Shown: positions 17,328 to 26,727 of the stretch, in pieces
Position numbering within the stretch: position 1 is the stretch's first letter
Layout of the letters: each line of letters begins with the position of its first letter
Source of the DNA: Streptomyces lydicus
GTDB lineage: Bacteria > Actinomycetota > Actinomycetes > Streptomycetales > Streptomycetaceae
Length of the DNA: 64,000 nt
Assembly: GCF_004125265.1 (NCBI RefSeq)
Contig: NZ_RDTE01000003.1
Span: 1,922,001 to 1,986,000, forward strand
Direction of reading: 5' to 3'
Translations under genes and position numbers: made by a program
The notes under the pieces: generated by a model
Told to the model about the DNA's origin: nothing
The model's input: the letters and a program-made list of their open reading frames with translations, nothing else
The model's database searches: none

Positions 17328-17939
17328 TCAGCCGCCGCGGGTCGCCCAGACCTCGACATACGGCCCCTGGTCGACACCGTCGATCGTGAAGCCCGCCCTT
17401 GCCACCGCGGCGGCGAACTCATCTGGGTCCCACACGGTGTACCACCGTCGGCCGTCCGGTTCATCGAGCCAGCCTGTACGGCCGGTGGCGCTCAGACACA
17501 CATAGAGCCGGCCCCCGGGCCGCAGCAGTCCGGCGAACTGCTCCAGTACGTCGACCGCATCCACCACGTCGAGGTGGACGAGCGATGCAGAGGCCCAGAT
17601 CCCATCAAACGTTCCGGCCGGGAACCGCGACCCGACCTCGCGCAGGTCACACGCAGAGGTAGGCGCGTGGGCGTTGGCCATCGCCACGAACACCGAATTT
17701 AGGTCAACACCACGCACCACATGCCCGTGCTTCCGGAACCTCGCAAGGTCACGGCCCGGACCACACCCCGCGTCAAGGATCAGCGAGGGCACAGACAAGG
17801 AGCTAGCGAACCGCTCGACACGGTCCGCCATCTTCGGAGCATGCGCAGCCGCGTAATCGTCGGCGTGGCCGCTGTAGACGGCGACCGACTCAGCTACAGG
17901 GTCTGACTGCCCCCTGCGAGATGTGGTCCGTGACTTCAT
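17328..17939 (-). CDS. Class I SAM-dependent methyltransferase
   Basis: A 203-residue protein with a Rossmann methyltransferase fold: the SAM-binding motif LILDAGCGPGRDLARF at about residues 54-69, an acidic residue ending the next strand (VRGVDLNSVFVAMA), the DGIWASASLVHL segment, and LRPGGRLYVCLSATG. It resembles small-molecule methyltransferases; the substrate is unknown. ATG 17939 follows a run GGGGG. A longer frame upstream gives non-homologous text. It stands alone beside IS remnants. Confidence 0.8.
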   Translation of the reverse strand: MKSRTTSRRGQSDPVAESVAVYSGHADDYAAAHAPKMADRVERFASSLSVPSLILDAGCGPGRDLARFRKHGHVVRGVDLNSVFVAMANAHAPTSACDLREVGSRFPAGTFDGIWASASLVHLDVVDAVDVLEQFAGLLRPGGRLYVCLSATGRTGWLDEPDGRRWYTVWDPDEFAAAVARAGFTIDGVDQGPYVEVWATRGG

Positions 17940-18265
17940 TCCCCCATCCTGAGCTGCCCCTGCACCACCGACCAACGGCCAGAACGAAAAGGGATCAAGC
18001 TCACTCGCCCTCACTCCAGCGATACAGGCGACGGTGCAGTGTCGATCGTCACCCTGACGCGCAATGGTCAGTAACAGCGCCGACCGGGCCTGTCGAAGCC
18101 ATCCCGGACCCAATGGGACCGCCCGGTCGAACCCTTGATCTTGACGCCCCCTTAGCGCCTTCATAGCGGTCCACTGACGTATCGTTAACGCCAGGTGAGC
18201 CGGGAAGTCTGGTCGGCAGGCAATGCGTTTCTCCCCTTCGTCGGCCAGGAAAGGCTCTTCCGCCC

Positions 18266-19687
18266 ATGGCTCTCCCCAAGGCTGCCGTGTCCGCGGCCAT
18301 ACCCCCCGTGCGCTCCAGCCGGGGACCTCGCACTTCGGTGCTCTTCATCGCCTTCGCCTTCGCGGTGATCGCAGATCCGGTTTCGTCCGTCGCGTACGCC
18401 ATCGAGGCTGCCCTGCGCGCGCTCCACGGTGACCTGGCGCTGCTGCTGCCCACCATGTCCCTGGTCGTCGGCCTCGTCGTCGTGGTGACCGCGAACTACT
18501 GGCAGCTGGTGCGTCGCTTCCCCAAGGGGGGTGGTGCGGCCGCCGCGGCAGGGTGGGCGTTCGGGCCGCGCTGGACCTTCCTGCCGATCGGTGCGCTGGT
18601 GGTCGACTTCGTTCTGACCATCGGCATCTCGATCTCGGCGGCGGCCAGCGCGGCGATCGCGCTCTTCCCCGCGCTTGCCGGTGCGCGCGTCCCGTTGGCT
18701 CTGGGGCTGCTGGTGCTGGTGGCCGGGCTGACCTGGTTCGGACACGGCGGTCGCCTGCTGTTCGCGGCGATGACCGTGCTGTTCGTGGCGGTCTCCGTCG
18801 GCGTCCTGATACTCGGCTTCACCAACCCGCACGAGATGGGCCACGCCCAGGTCAGCACCGATACCGGCCGGCCTGCCGCACTGGCCGTCGTGCTCGCCTT
18901 CCCCGTCGCCATGGCGCTGGCCACCGGCGTCGAAGCGCCCTCCACCGCCATCGCCCAGCTCGGCCAGCTCGACGACGCCCACCGCCGCCGCTTCGGCCGC
19001 GGCACCCTCGCCCTGCTCCTGGTCATCGTCGGCGGACTGACCATCGCACTCACCGCGCTCGCGCTCCGCCTGCACATCGGCATCCCGGCCGCCGAATCCA
19101 CCCAGATCGCCGACATCGCACGCTCCGCCACCGGACCCGGCTGGCTGTACGGGGCGTTCCAGCTCACCAGTTCCCTGCTCCTGCTCGCCGCCGCGAGTTC
19201 CTCCTTCCAGGCGGGCCCCGGCCTGCTCAAGGCCCTGGCCGGCACGGCAGGCGCTCCTGGGGTCCTGCCACCGATCCTCGGCCGCACGAACAAGCACCAC
19301 ACCCCGTACTGGTCCGTCGTCGCGTACCTGCTCGCCGCCAGCATGATCATCGTTGCCGCAGCGGGCGAGGAACAAGAACTGGTCCTGTTCTACGCGGTCG
19401 CTGTCTTCGTCAGCTTCCTGGTCGGCCTGGTGGCCATGGCCCGCTTCGCCCGCACGGAGAAGAAACCGGCCCTGGCCTGGGTCAACTCACTCGCCGCAGC
19501 CGCCGTCGCTTTCACCCTCGCCGTGAACCTGCTGCGCGGCTGGCCAGTGCTCTCCCTTGCCGCCACCGTGCTCATCGCCGGGGCCCTCTACCTCCGGTGG
19601 GTCCACGCCGGACGCCCCAGCGGCATCGAGGATGTCGAGACCAAGGCCGAGGCCCAAGCCGAGGCCCTGCCCGAGAAAACCGGCTGA
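18266..19687 (+). CDS. APC-superfamily amino acid permease
   Basis: A 473-residue integral membrane protein with about 12 hydrophobic segments. Early residues include AVIADPVSSVAYAIEAAL, the helix-1 break typical of the APC superfamily. A hydrophilic C-tail rich in Ala/Glu (KAEAQAEALPEKTG) ends the protein. It probably imports an amino acid or related cation by proton symport; the substrate cannot be read. ATG 18266 is preceded by GGAAAGG at 18250-18256. It is convergent with the methyltransferase at 19822. Confidence 0.85.
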   Translation: MALPKAAVSAAIPPVRSSRGPRTSVLFIAFAFAVIADPVSSVAYAIEAALRALHGDLALLLPTMSLVVGLVVVVTANYWQLVRRFPKGGGAAAAAGWAFGPRWTFLPIGALVVDFVLTIGISISAAASAAIALFPALAGARVPLALGLLVLVAGLTWFGHGGRLLFAAMTVLFVAVSVGVLILGFTNPHEMGHAQVSTDTGRPAALAVVLAFPVAMALATGVEAPSTAIAQLGQLDDAHRRRFGRGTLALLLVIVGGLTIALTALALRLHIGIPAAESTQIADIARSATGPGWLYGAFQLTSSLLLLAAASSSFQAGPGLLKALAGTAGAPGVLPPILGRTNKHHTPYWSVVAYLLAASMIIVAAAGEEQELVLFYAVAVFVSFLVGLVAMARFARTEKKPALAWVNSLAAAAVAFTLAVNLLRGWPVLSLAATVLIAGALYLRWVHAGRPSGIEDVETKAEAQAEALPEKTG

Positions 19688-19821
19688 ATCGGTACAGCCG
19701 GCCTGGGCCCCGCCTGACCGTGCAGCAACCGTCGACGGGACGAAGAGCCGACTCACGAAGACGTGACACCCCATGAAGTGAGGTACGGGACCGGTCAACG
19801 GCGGTGGGCCGGTCTTTGCCG

Positions 19822-20418
19822 CTACGCGGGGCGACGACGTCCGCGGGAGCACCGCAGTTCGAGAAAGTGACGGTCGGCGACCTTCCAGTAGCTGCCCGGT
19901 TGCCAGCCTGTGGCCGCTGCTTTCCGGCGGAGTGCGGGGACCCCTACGTGTGCCCAGGGAAAGGGCCTGCCGAGGCGGCCGCGGCCGTCGTCGAACTGCA
20001 CCTGCAGTTGTTCGTCGACGTCGTCGGCGGATGCTTCCACCAGCAGCAGGCTTTCCGTCGGTGCCACGAGCGTTCCGATCCGGGCGAGCAGGGTCTGCGG
20101 GTTGCCGCCGATGCCGATGTTGCCGTCCATGAGCAGGGCGGTGTTCCAGAACCCTTCGCCCGGCAGCCGCTCGAAGACGGACCGGCACAGTGCCCTGCCC
20201 CCGGTGTGCTCGGTCCGATGGACTGCGGCGCGGCTGGTGTCGATGCCGAGTACGAGGTGGCCGCGGGCCCTGAGGGCGGCGACCAGGCGACCCGGTCCGC
20301 ATCCGATGTCGAGGACCGCCCCCGTACACCGTTGCAGGACAGTCATGTCGGCGGGGTCCGGTGCGGCGCACCAGCGGTCCACCTCTGACAGGAGGACACC
20401 ACCATCCGTACGGCGCAT
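19822..20418 (-). CDS. Class I SAM-dependent methyltransferase with uncertain start
   Basis: The 198-residue frame from ATG 20418 has GAVLDIGCGPGRLVAALRARG (about 33-53), GIDTSRAAV and TLLARIGTLVAPTESLLLVEAS, a standard methyltransferase. The frame stays open upstream and reads HEDPYATALKNGRGPLYM just before the ATG. In relatives I know, this segment belongs to the protein, but no start codon is found ahead of it. A deletion that removed the end of the upstream gene may also have removed the native start. In Streptomyces this gene usually sits with a DUF2064 protein and a molybdopterin oxidoreductase, as here. Confidence 0.75.
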   Translation of the reverse strand: MRRTDGGVLLSEVDRWCAAPDPADMTVLQRCTGAVLDIGCGPGRLVAALRARGHLVLGIDTSRAAVHRTEHTGGRALCRSVFERLPGEGFWNTALLMDGNIGIGGNPQTLLARIGTLVAPTESLLLVEASADDVDEQLQVQFDDGRGRLGRPFPWAHVGVPALRRKAAATGWQPGSYWKVADRHFLELRCSRGRRRPA

Positions 20419-20515
20419 GTACAGGGGACCCCGCCCGTTCTTGAGCGCGGTGGCGTAGGGGTCCTCGTGTCGGGAGACGGAGCCCCCATGCTGCTCAGGC
20501 GCACATTCTCGGTGC

Positions 20516-20740
20516 TCACAGAGGGGACACCTTTCCGATCTTCAAAGAGCGGTCCGGGGCGAGGACCCTTTGCCCTGCGGGGGCGCGGAGCACGAGATGC
20601 GGGGTGTCCACGAGAGCCGCTTCGACGCGCCTCGCCACCTCCACCTGGATACGGGACGGAGCGAGGAGTTCCTTGGTCCGGCCCGGTACGGGCTCCTTTG
20701 CCAGGACGATCAGTGTGGTTTGTTGAAGTGCACCGGCCAT
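20516..20740 (-). pseudogene. Truncated DUF2064/glycosyltransferase-A-like gene
   Basis: From ATG 20740 the frame gives MAGALQQTTLIVLAKEPVPG, RTKELLAPSRIQVEVARR, VEAALVDTPHLVLRAP. The VLAKEPVPGRTK start marks the DUF2064 family, normally about 200 residues or more. The frame stops after 74 residues, just before the methyltransferase. The C-terminal two thirds are missing, so this is an internal deletion product. Confidence 0.7.
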
Positions 20741-20790
20741 CGAGTCTCCGCTGTCACGTTCAGAGCATGTGCGTGGAGAGATCTTGTTGC

Positions 20791-21309
20791 TCAGTTCTCC
20801 TTTCGGCCGGGTGCCGTCGGTAGCGAGCCGTCCGTCTTCGTCCGGGGCGAACGTGCGTGCCACATGGCGACGAGCAGACACAGTGCGGAGACAGCGAAGA
20901 GGGCGGCGGTGATCAGCAGCCAGCGGTCCAGGAACCCGTCGGCCGGCAGGCCGGTGTAGGACGTGAACCCCGGCACCCGCCTGAGGATCAGCGGGTACCA
21001 GACGAGGAGCAGCAACAGGGCCACGAAGGCGGGCACACGGACGTAGTTGATCCAGCCCGCCACCGGGCGGGAGGGCTCCGCAGCACTCCTGCGGCGCCTG
21101 AAAATACCTTGAAGCACGCGGTCGGTGACCGTGTACAGGGGCAGGAAGACAAGGTCGTGCAGGAGGGCCGCGCCGACGAACCAGATGGCGACGCCGAGGG
21201 TGTCGCCCTTGAACAGTTGCAGGCCCGCGTACACGGCCAAGGCGAAGGAGCAGAGCACGAGCAGCAGGTGGAAGGGGGAGGCGCCGTAGCGCGTGCGGAA
21301 GCCTGTCAC
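20791..21309 (-). CDS. Four-helix membrane protein coupled to the molybdopterin oxidoreductase
   Basis: A 172-residue protein starting at GTG 21309 and overlapping the oxidoreductase stop as GTGA. It has about four transmembrane helices (FHLLLVLCSFALAVYAGL, VAIWFVGAALLHDLVFL, VPAFVALLLLLVWYPLIL, LLITAALFAVSALCLLVA) and a charged loop with RRRR. I do not know a family name. The coupled translation implies that it works with the oxidoreductase, perhaps as a membrane anchor. Confidence 0.7.
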   Translation of the reverse strand: MTGFRTRYGASPFHLLLVLCSFALAVYAGLQLFKGDTLGVAIWFVGAALLHDLVFLPLYTVTDRVLQGIFRRRRSAAEPSRPVAGWINYVRVPAFVALLLLLVWYPLILRRVPGFTSYTGLPADGFLDRWLLITAALFAVSALCLLVAMWHARSPRTKTDGSLPTAPGRKEN

Positions 21310-22769
21310 TGTGCTGCTCCGAAGGTGAGACGGGTGACCCATTTGGTGTTGTGCACACCGGGGTTGGCCGGGACGATGATCCGCGCGGGATAGCCGTGGT
21401 CCGGGGAGAGATCGGCGCCGTTGACCCTGAGGGCGAGCAGTGACCTGGGGTCGCGGACCTGGTTGTCGCGCAGGTGCGTCGAGCTGAAAGTGCCGCCGCG
21501 TTGCGCAGACTCGACGAAGACGCCCGGCGGACTCTGGCGCAGGCCGACCAGGGCGGCCAGGTCGGCCAGCCGGACACCGCTCCAGTCCTGGTCGTCGGTG
21601 GACCAGCCCTCGACGCACGCGATGGGCAGGCCGGCCACGTGTTGCGGCAGGGCCAGCACCTGCGCGCGGGTGAGGGCCACTTCCCTGCCGGGACCGCGTA
21701 CGGTGAGGCGCCAGGCGGGTCCGATGTCGCGGGCGCGAATCCCGACGTCGGCGGCGGTTTTGTTGATCTGGAATCCGTTGGGCCCCGTGCCCGGCTCCTG
21801 GCCGTGCGGGGCCAACAGCGCGGTTTTGCGCAGGGATCCGCCGATGCTCTGGCCGGCCGTCACGATGAGCAGCCCCAGTGAACCTGCGCCCACCAGGCCC
21901 AGCACGCCGCGCCGCGACGTCGTGGGCGGCGCCGGGTCGGGAGCCACCAAGCCGGTGTCATCCGCCGGTTCCGGCTCCGTACGCGCGGTGGGCGTGCGCA
22001 GCACGGTGCGCCAGCGACGGCTGCGCAGCGCCTTTGTCATGGTGGGGATGCGGAAGGCGATGTGCACGATGAAGGCGCCGATGAAGACCCAGGCGCCGTA
22101 GAAGTGCAGGGTGTAGAACGAGCCGGGGAAGATGTAGTGCAGCTGGATGTTCAGCACGCCGGTGACGAATTCGAACAGCACCCCGCCCACGAGCAGCAGC
22201 ACGGAAAGCCGCTCCAGCGCGTGACTCGGCGAACGCAGGGGCGGCCACGAGAAGAGCTTCGGGACAACCGACCACAGCTTCCCCAGCAGGATCGGAATCA
22301 GCACCACGCCGAGGGTGACGTGAACGCCCTGGGTGAGGCGGTAGAGCCAGTAAGGGTTCGTCGGCCAGGAGAACAGATAGAAGCCCAGCCAGCCCTTCTC
22401 CGGTGTCTGGTCGTTGCCCGGTGCCAGATCGGGGTTGTAGGCGGCGTACGACAGCAGCCCGGTGACGAACAGCACCGTGATGCCGACCAGCAGGACCAGC
22501 CCGAACACGGACGTCAGCCACGGCCCTCGCAGCGGGCTGCGCCAAAAGCTCGGGCGCGCCGGGCCCGGTGGCGGGGTGCTCGGCAGCGCGGTGAGGCGCT
22601 GACGGCTGCCGGTACGTGGCTTGGGAGCTGACTCAGCACGACGATCGGCATGGTTGCCGGAGTGCTTGGCGGCTCCGCCCTCCGGTGATCGTCTGCCGTC
22701 GTCCGGAGCCTCCGGCCGCGGCGGCGGCTCTGGGCGGCGAGGTTCGTCGCCACGGTCGCTACCCTCCAC
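21306..22769 (-). CDS. Membrane molybdopterin-dependent oxidoreductase (YedY/sulfite oxidase-like)
   Basis: A 487-residue protein from GTG 22769, with AAAGGAC upstream. The first 70 residues are proline-rich and polar. Residues 80-270 hold about four transmembrane helices of cytochrome-b561-like type (WLTSVFGLVLLVGITVLFVT, HVTLGVVLIPILLG, LSVLLLVGGVLFEFVTGV, HFYGAWVFIGAFIVHIAF) with histidines that could hold haem. After RRGVLGLVGAGSLG comes a sulfite oxidase/YedY-like Moco domain with LPIACVEGWSTDDQDWSGV (the Cys of ACVEGWS is the expected Mo ligand) and GYPARIIVPANPGVHNTKWV. It probably reduces or oxidises an extracytoplasmic substrate. Confidence 0.85.
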   Translation of the reverse strand: MEGSDRGDEPRRPEPPPRPEAPDDGRRSPEGGAAKHSGNHADRRAESAPKPRTGSRQRLTALPSTPPPGPARPSFWRSPLRGPWLTSVFGLVLLVGITVLFVTGLLSYAAYNPDLAPGNDQTPEKGWLGFYLFSWPTNPYWLYRLTQGVHVTLGVVLIPILLGKLWSVVPKLFSWPPLRSPSHALERLSVLLLVGGVLFEFVTGVLNIQLHYIFPGSFYTLHFYGAWVFIGAFIVHIAFRIPTMTKALRSRRWRTVLRTPTARTEPEPADDTGLVAPDPAPPTTSRRGVLGLVGAGSLGLLIVTAGQSIGGSLRKTALLAPHGQEPGTGPNGFQINKTAADVGIRARDIGPAWRLTVRGPGREVALTRAQVLALPQHVAGLPIACVEGWSTDDQDWSGVRLADLAALVGLRQSPPGVFVESAQRGGTFSSTHLRDNQVRDPRSLLALRVNGADLSPDHGYPARIIVPANPGVHNTKWVTRLTFGAAQ

Positions 22770-23188
22770 ATCGGTCCTTTCACGAGGCCAGGGCGGCGCG
22801 TCCGCCGCGATAGAACCACCGTATGCCGCGAAACGCCCATAACCGCTCCAATACGCCCAATGGTCAGCCTTTCCGGTGTCACGTTGGCCTGGGAGCCGTT
22901 CTGGGGCGACAGGACCGAAATGCGTAACGCCGCCCTTGCTCCTTAGCCTGGAAGGACGACAGCAGTTCCACCGAGGGCGCGTACCGTCTCCGACGGCACC
23001 AGCCGTGATCGTTCCGTCAAGGCCGGCGAGCGCTTCAAGAGGGAGGCGAGCCGGCACTCATCCGTCCGGCTGACGTCGTGGAGCCGACCACGCGAGGGCG
23101 CGTGCGGCCGGCGATCCCGCGAGCGTTGGATTCGGCTCACCGGGCAAAGCACCCGACGGCCCGGAGAGTGCCGGAAAGGGGCGTCGCC
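22770..23188. promoter_or_regulatory. Divergent intergenic region
   Basis: A gap of about 420 bp between the oxidoreductase (minus) and the GH15 enzyme (plus). It must hold both promoters. I see no coding potential and no clear palindrome. Confidence 0.4.
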
Positions 23189-25003
23189 GTGAGCACCAGA
23201 CCGATCAATGACCATGCGCTGTTGTCCGATTGCCGGTCGGCTGCGCTGGTGGCCTCTGACGGTTCGGTGGACTGGCTGTGCCTTCCACGGTTCGACAGCC
23301 CGTCAGTCTTCGCCCGACTCCTCGACCACGACGCCGGGCATTGGTCCGTGCGTCCCGCCGGGCCGGCGGAGGTGACCCGACGCTACCTGGAGGGAACGAT
23401 GGTCCTTGAGTCCACGTTCCGCACGCCCACCGGAACGGTGGTCCTCCTGGACACGATGGCGATGGGAAAGAGGGAACGCGGTCACACCATGGGCGACGAC
23501 TCGCCAGGTGCGCTGCTGCGCCGGGTGGCCTGCACCACGGGCACGGTGGCCATGGACATCAGCTATGCCCCGCGGCCGGAGTTCGGTCTGATCCACCCGG
23601 TGATATCGCCGATCCGAGGCGGACTGATCTCCCACGGAGGAGCCCACACTCTGGTGCTCTCGGTATCCGTACTCATGGAGGTCGCAGAGTCCACCGCGCA
23701 TGCGGAAGTCGAGCTGCGGGCCGGGCAGAGCCTGGAGATGGCCCTGCTGTCTTCGCCGGCCTGGGCCCAGGAGCCGGACGCCTGGAGTCCCCGTCGTATT
23801 CGCCGGCGGCTCGCTGACACGGCAAAAGCCTGGCGATCATGGTCCCACCTGCACCGACGTTACACCGGTCCGTGGCGCGAACAGGTCGCGCTCAGCGGGC
23901 GAGTGCTGCGGGCTCTTACCTTCGCTCCCACCGGTGCCATCGTCGCCGCGGCCACCACCTCACTGCCCGAGTGCGTCGGAGCAGGGCGGAATTGGGACTA
24001 CCGCTATACCTGGGTACGCGACGCGAGCTTCACTCTCCAGGCACTGGCCACCTCGTCCTGTGAGAAGGAGAAGGCGGACTTCTTCGGGTTCCTGGCCCGG
24101 GCCTCGGCAACGGAGCTGGACCGCGGCGCGGACCTGCAGGTCATGTTCGGCGTCGGCGGCGAGCGCGACCTGAGCGAACGCGTTCTGCCACACCTGAGCG
24201 GGTGGCGCGGCAGCACGCCCGTGCGTGTCGGCAACGACGCATGGCGGCAGCGCCAGCTCGACGTCTACGGCGAGCTGCTCGACGCTGCCCACCAAACCCT
24301 TCCGCACGATGAACTCATCGATCCGCCGGTGCGCACCTTCCTCCTTCAAGCAGCGGAAACAGCAGCCAGACGATGGACCGAAGCCGACCAGGGGATCTGG
24401 GAGGTCCGTGGGGAAAGCCGCCACTTTCTGCACTCGAAGCTGATGTGCTGGGTCGCCCTCGACCGGGCCATCGCCATGGCCCCCGCACTGGGAGCCACCG
24501 ACCGTACGGCGACCTGGCGAGTATCCCGGGCTCATATCCGTACAGCCATCGAAGAACAGGGCTGGAGTGAGCAAGCCGGAGCCTTCACCCAGACGTTCGG
24601 CAGCAGCACCTTGGACGCCTCCGCGCTCATGATTCCACTGGTCGGCTTCCTCCCCGGGGACGACAGCCGCGTGAAATCCACCGTCGAGGCGATCCGGACC
24701 CGCCTGTCCGACGAACGCGCCCTCATCCGCCGCTACGAGAGCGATGGCATGGTCACGACCGAAGGCACCTTCCTCCTCTGCACCTTCTGGCTCGCCCACG
24801 CCCTCGCCCTGACCGGCGACCGCGCCGGCGCTCACGCCGTCTTCCGCAACGCGATGGCCCACGCCAACGACGTCGGACTGCTCGCCGAAGAGATCTCCTC
24901 CGCCACCGGAGAAGCCCTCGGAAACTTCCCGCAAGCCTTCAGCCACATCGGCCTGATCAACGCCGCCCACGCCATCGAACGCCTCACATACACACGGCCG
25001 TAG
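23189..25003 (+). CDS. GH15 family glycoside hydrolase (trehalase/glucoamylase-like)
   Basis: A 604-residue protein from GTG 23189, with GGAAAGGGG upstream. It starts PINDHALLSDCRSAALVASDG, SVDWLCLPRFDSPSVFARLL, the N-terminal beta domain of bacterial GH15 enzymes. The (alpha/alpha)6 barrel has GRNWDYRYTWVRDASFTL (about 264-281), GIWEVRGESRHFLHSKLMCW (about 402-421, first catalytic Glu candidate) and LLAEEISSATGEALGNFPQA (about 562-581, second Glu). Actinobacterial homologues include trehalases. With treY and treZ at 55-63 kb, a trehalose-degrading role is reasonable, but the substrate is not proved. Confidence 0.88.
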   Translation: MSTRPINDHALLSDCRSAALVASDGSVDWLCLPRFDSPSVFARLLDHDAGHWSVRPAGPAEVTRRYLEGTMVLESTFRTPTGTVVLLDTMAMGKRERGHTMGDDSPGALLRRVACTTGTVAMDISYAPRPEFGLIHPVISPIRGGLISHGGAHTLVLSVSVLMEVAESTAHAEVELRAGQSLEMALLSSPAWAQEPDAWSPRRIRRRLADTAKAWRSWSHLHRRYTGPWREQVALSGRVLRALTFAPTGAIVAAATTSLPECVGAGRNWDYRYTWVRDASFTLQALATSSCEKEKADFFGFLARASATELDRGADLQVMFGVGGERDLSERVLPHLSGWRGSTPVRVGNDAWRQRQLDVYGELLDAAHQTLPHDELIDPPVRTFLLQAAETAARRWTEADQGIWEVRGESRHFLHSKLMCWVALDRAIAMAPALGATDRTATWRVSRAHIRTAIEEQGWSEQAGAFTQTFGSSTLDASALMIPLVGFLPGDDSRVKSTVEAIRTRLSDERALIRRYESDGMVTTEGTFLLCTFWLAHALALTGDRAGAHAVFRNAMAHANDVGLLAEEISSATGEALGNFPQAFSHIGLINAAHAIERLTYTRP

Positions 25004-25200
25004 ACAGCGGCCGGCTCTCTTGCGGACGCCGGTGCCGTCACGTGCCGCCGAACGCGGGGCTACTTCCCCAGACCGATGCCAGGCGCACTCACCCGACCAA
25101 TCCGCACCTCGACCGGCGACGAATGCACCCACAGAGACCGACCTGAAGGCCACGTTGCGCATGCGCCGGGCGGCTCCACGCGACCGGGAAAGGGTGAGCG

Positions 25201-25605
25201 ATGCCGAAGAGCATGCGCATACGACTCCTGGCCGTGGGCGGCGCCAGTCGCTGGATCGCCGTAAGCGGCGCATTGAGCGACAGAACCCAGGATCCGCTGC
25301 GCGGCGCCATCAAAACCTATGCCACTGCGCGCCCGCTGCATCTCTTCGTCGACTTCACCGACTGTCAGGTCGCCGACCTGTCCGGCGACATGCTGCGCGA
25401 GGTGATAGCCGCGGACGGTGACCTACAGCTTCATCTCATCTGCGTCCCGGAACACATCAGCCGGTCCTGCGCCGCGGGTCGCCGCTGTGAGTTCCACCCC
25501 GATGTGAGATCTGCCTGGACGAGATGGGAACAGATCGAGTCAGCAGCACCCCCGATGTCCACAACCCACGCAAAGCGAAATAGAGCACAAACACCTCCTC
25601 CCTGA
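25201..25605 (+). CDS. Small STAS-like protein, weakly assigned
   Basis: A 134-residue soluble protein with GGGAAAGGGTGA before ATG 25201. Residues 15-90 look like a STAS-type alpha/beta fold: RWIAVSGALSD, then ARPLHLFVDFTDCQVADLSG, then LQLHLICVPE. STAS domains in Streptomyces often act as anti-sigma factor antagonists. The phosphorylated serine site is not clear. The family call is tentative. Confidence 0.5.
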   Translation: MPKSMRIRLLAVGGASRWIAVSGALSDRTQDPLRGAIKTYATARPLHLFVDFTDCQVADLSGDMLREVIAADGDLQLHLICVPEHISRSCAAGRRCEFHPDVRSAWTRWEQIESAAPPMSTTHAKRNRAQTPPP

Positions 25606-25636
25606 CCAACCATCTCCTTCCGGATGGGACAACCCG

Positions 25637-26122
25637 ATGGCCCCTGCCACCCAAATCGTCATGCGCGTAACCGACTTCACGTTGCCCGGTGGCGTTCTGA
25701 CCGACGACCGCTTCGAACGCCGCGACTACACCCTCCCCCCGCAGCGCGGCCGCCCGCTCGTCCTGGCTTTCTACCCGGGTGACGACACCAGCGTGTGCAC
25801 CAAGCAGCTGCGCTCCTACTCCAGTGGCCTGGAACAGTTCCAGAACCAGGACGCGGAAGCCTGGGGGATCAGTCCTCAAGACGTGGACAGCCACGACCGG
25901 TTTGCCCGCAAGTACGGCCTGCGGATGCCGCTGCTCGCCGACACCGATCGCCGCTTCGCCCGCGCCTTCGGCATCGCCGCCCCAGGCATCGGGGTGCGCA
26001 GGGCGGTATTCCTCGTCGGCTCCGACGGCACCCTGCACTGGAAGCACGTCGCGCTGATCGGCGCCACCTTCCAGCCCCTCGCCACATCCACCCGGCACCC
26101 CGCCGGCATGACCACCACCTGA
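25637..26122 (+). CDS. Peroxiredoxin (AhpC/TSA, BCP-like)
   Basis: A 161-residue thioredoxin-fold peroxidase. The peroxidatic cysteine is Cys54 in FYPGDDTSVCTKQL, with the family's P-x-D-x-T/S-x-x-C pattern. PLLADTDRRFARAFGI and AVFLVGSDGTLHWKHV complete the fold. No second cysteine is seen at the BCP resolving position, so it would be a 1-Cys enzyme. It removes peroxides in the cytoplasm. ATG 25637 lies 31 bases after the STAS-like gene and 14 bases after a CCTTCCGGATGGG stretch. Confidence 0.85.
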   Translation: MAPATQIVMRVTDFTLPGGVLTDDRFERRDYTLPPQRGRPLVLAFYPGDDTSVCTKQLRSYSSGLEQFQNQDAEAWGISPQDVDSHDRFARKYGLRMPLLADTDRRFARAFGIAAPGIGVRRAVFLVGSDGTLHWKHVALIGATFQPLATSTRHPAGMTTT

Positions 26123-26126
26123 CACG

Positions 26127-26456
26127 ATGACGGACCACATGAACACCGGCCAGCAGGCCGGCGCACGCGACGTCGTACAGGACCCTGATCTTTGCGAGTT
26201 CATCGAACTCCGCGCCGCGAAGGGCGCAGTTGACGCCCACACGTCCCGAGAGAGGGACGCAGCCGCAGCCCGGCTAGCGCAGGCCGTGGCCGTCGACCCG
26301 CCACCGGAGCTGCGGGAACGCGTGCTGGCCGTCACCTCAGCACTCCGGCAGGAACCAGCCGCACGAACGCCGGCAAGCCGGTTCGGCAGCGCTGCCGGCC
26401 GTGCCCGCCGGGCCTGGATGCGCTGCTGGTGTGCCCGCTCCCGACCGACTGGATGA
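26127..26456 (+). pseudogene. Decayed anti-sigma factor (RskA-like) remnant
   Basis: The 109-residue frame contains DLCEFIELRAAKGAVDAHTS, then ARLAQAVAVDPPPELRERVL, the cytoplasmic N-terminal region of RskA-type anti-sigma factors (ARLA.AVAV.PPP.LRERVL). The zinc-finger CXXC and the transmembrane and extracellular parts are missing, and the C-terminus is unrelated arginine-rich text. It sits just before a fasciclin lipoprotein gene, the usual neighbour of sigK/rskA, so a real operon has been partly lost. Confidence 0.6.
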
Positions 26457-26727
26457 GCAGCTGCGGGGTCGGACCACTGAAGCCGCTGAAAATTGATGGC
26501 GCGATCGACCAATCCGCTCGCAGGCGGGTTCCGAATACCGAGCATGAGCACTCGACGACGGACAGTCATCCACATGGCACGAGGCGCATGGAACGTCTCG
26601 TGGCCGAGTGCGCGGCGATGTCCGTTGCGGAGCTGACGTCCCTCGCGCCCGGCCTCGACCGGCCGACACGTCCCGGCAGGCCACCCGCCCGCCCTATGAC
26701 CTCATCGACACCTTCTGGAGAAATACT

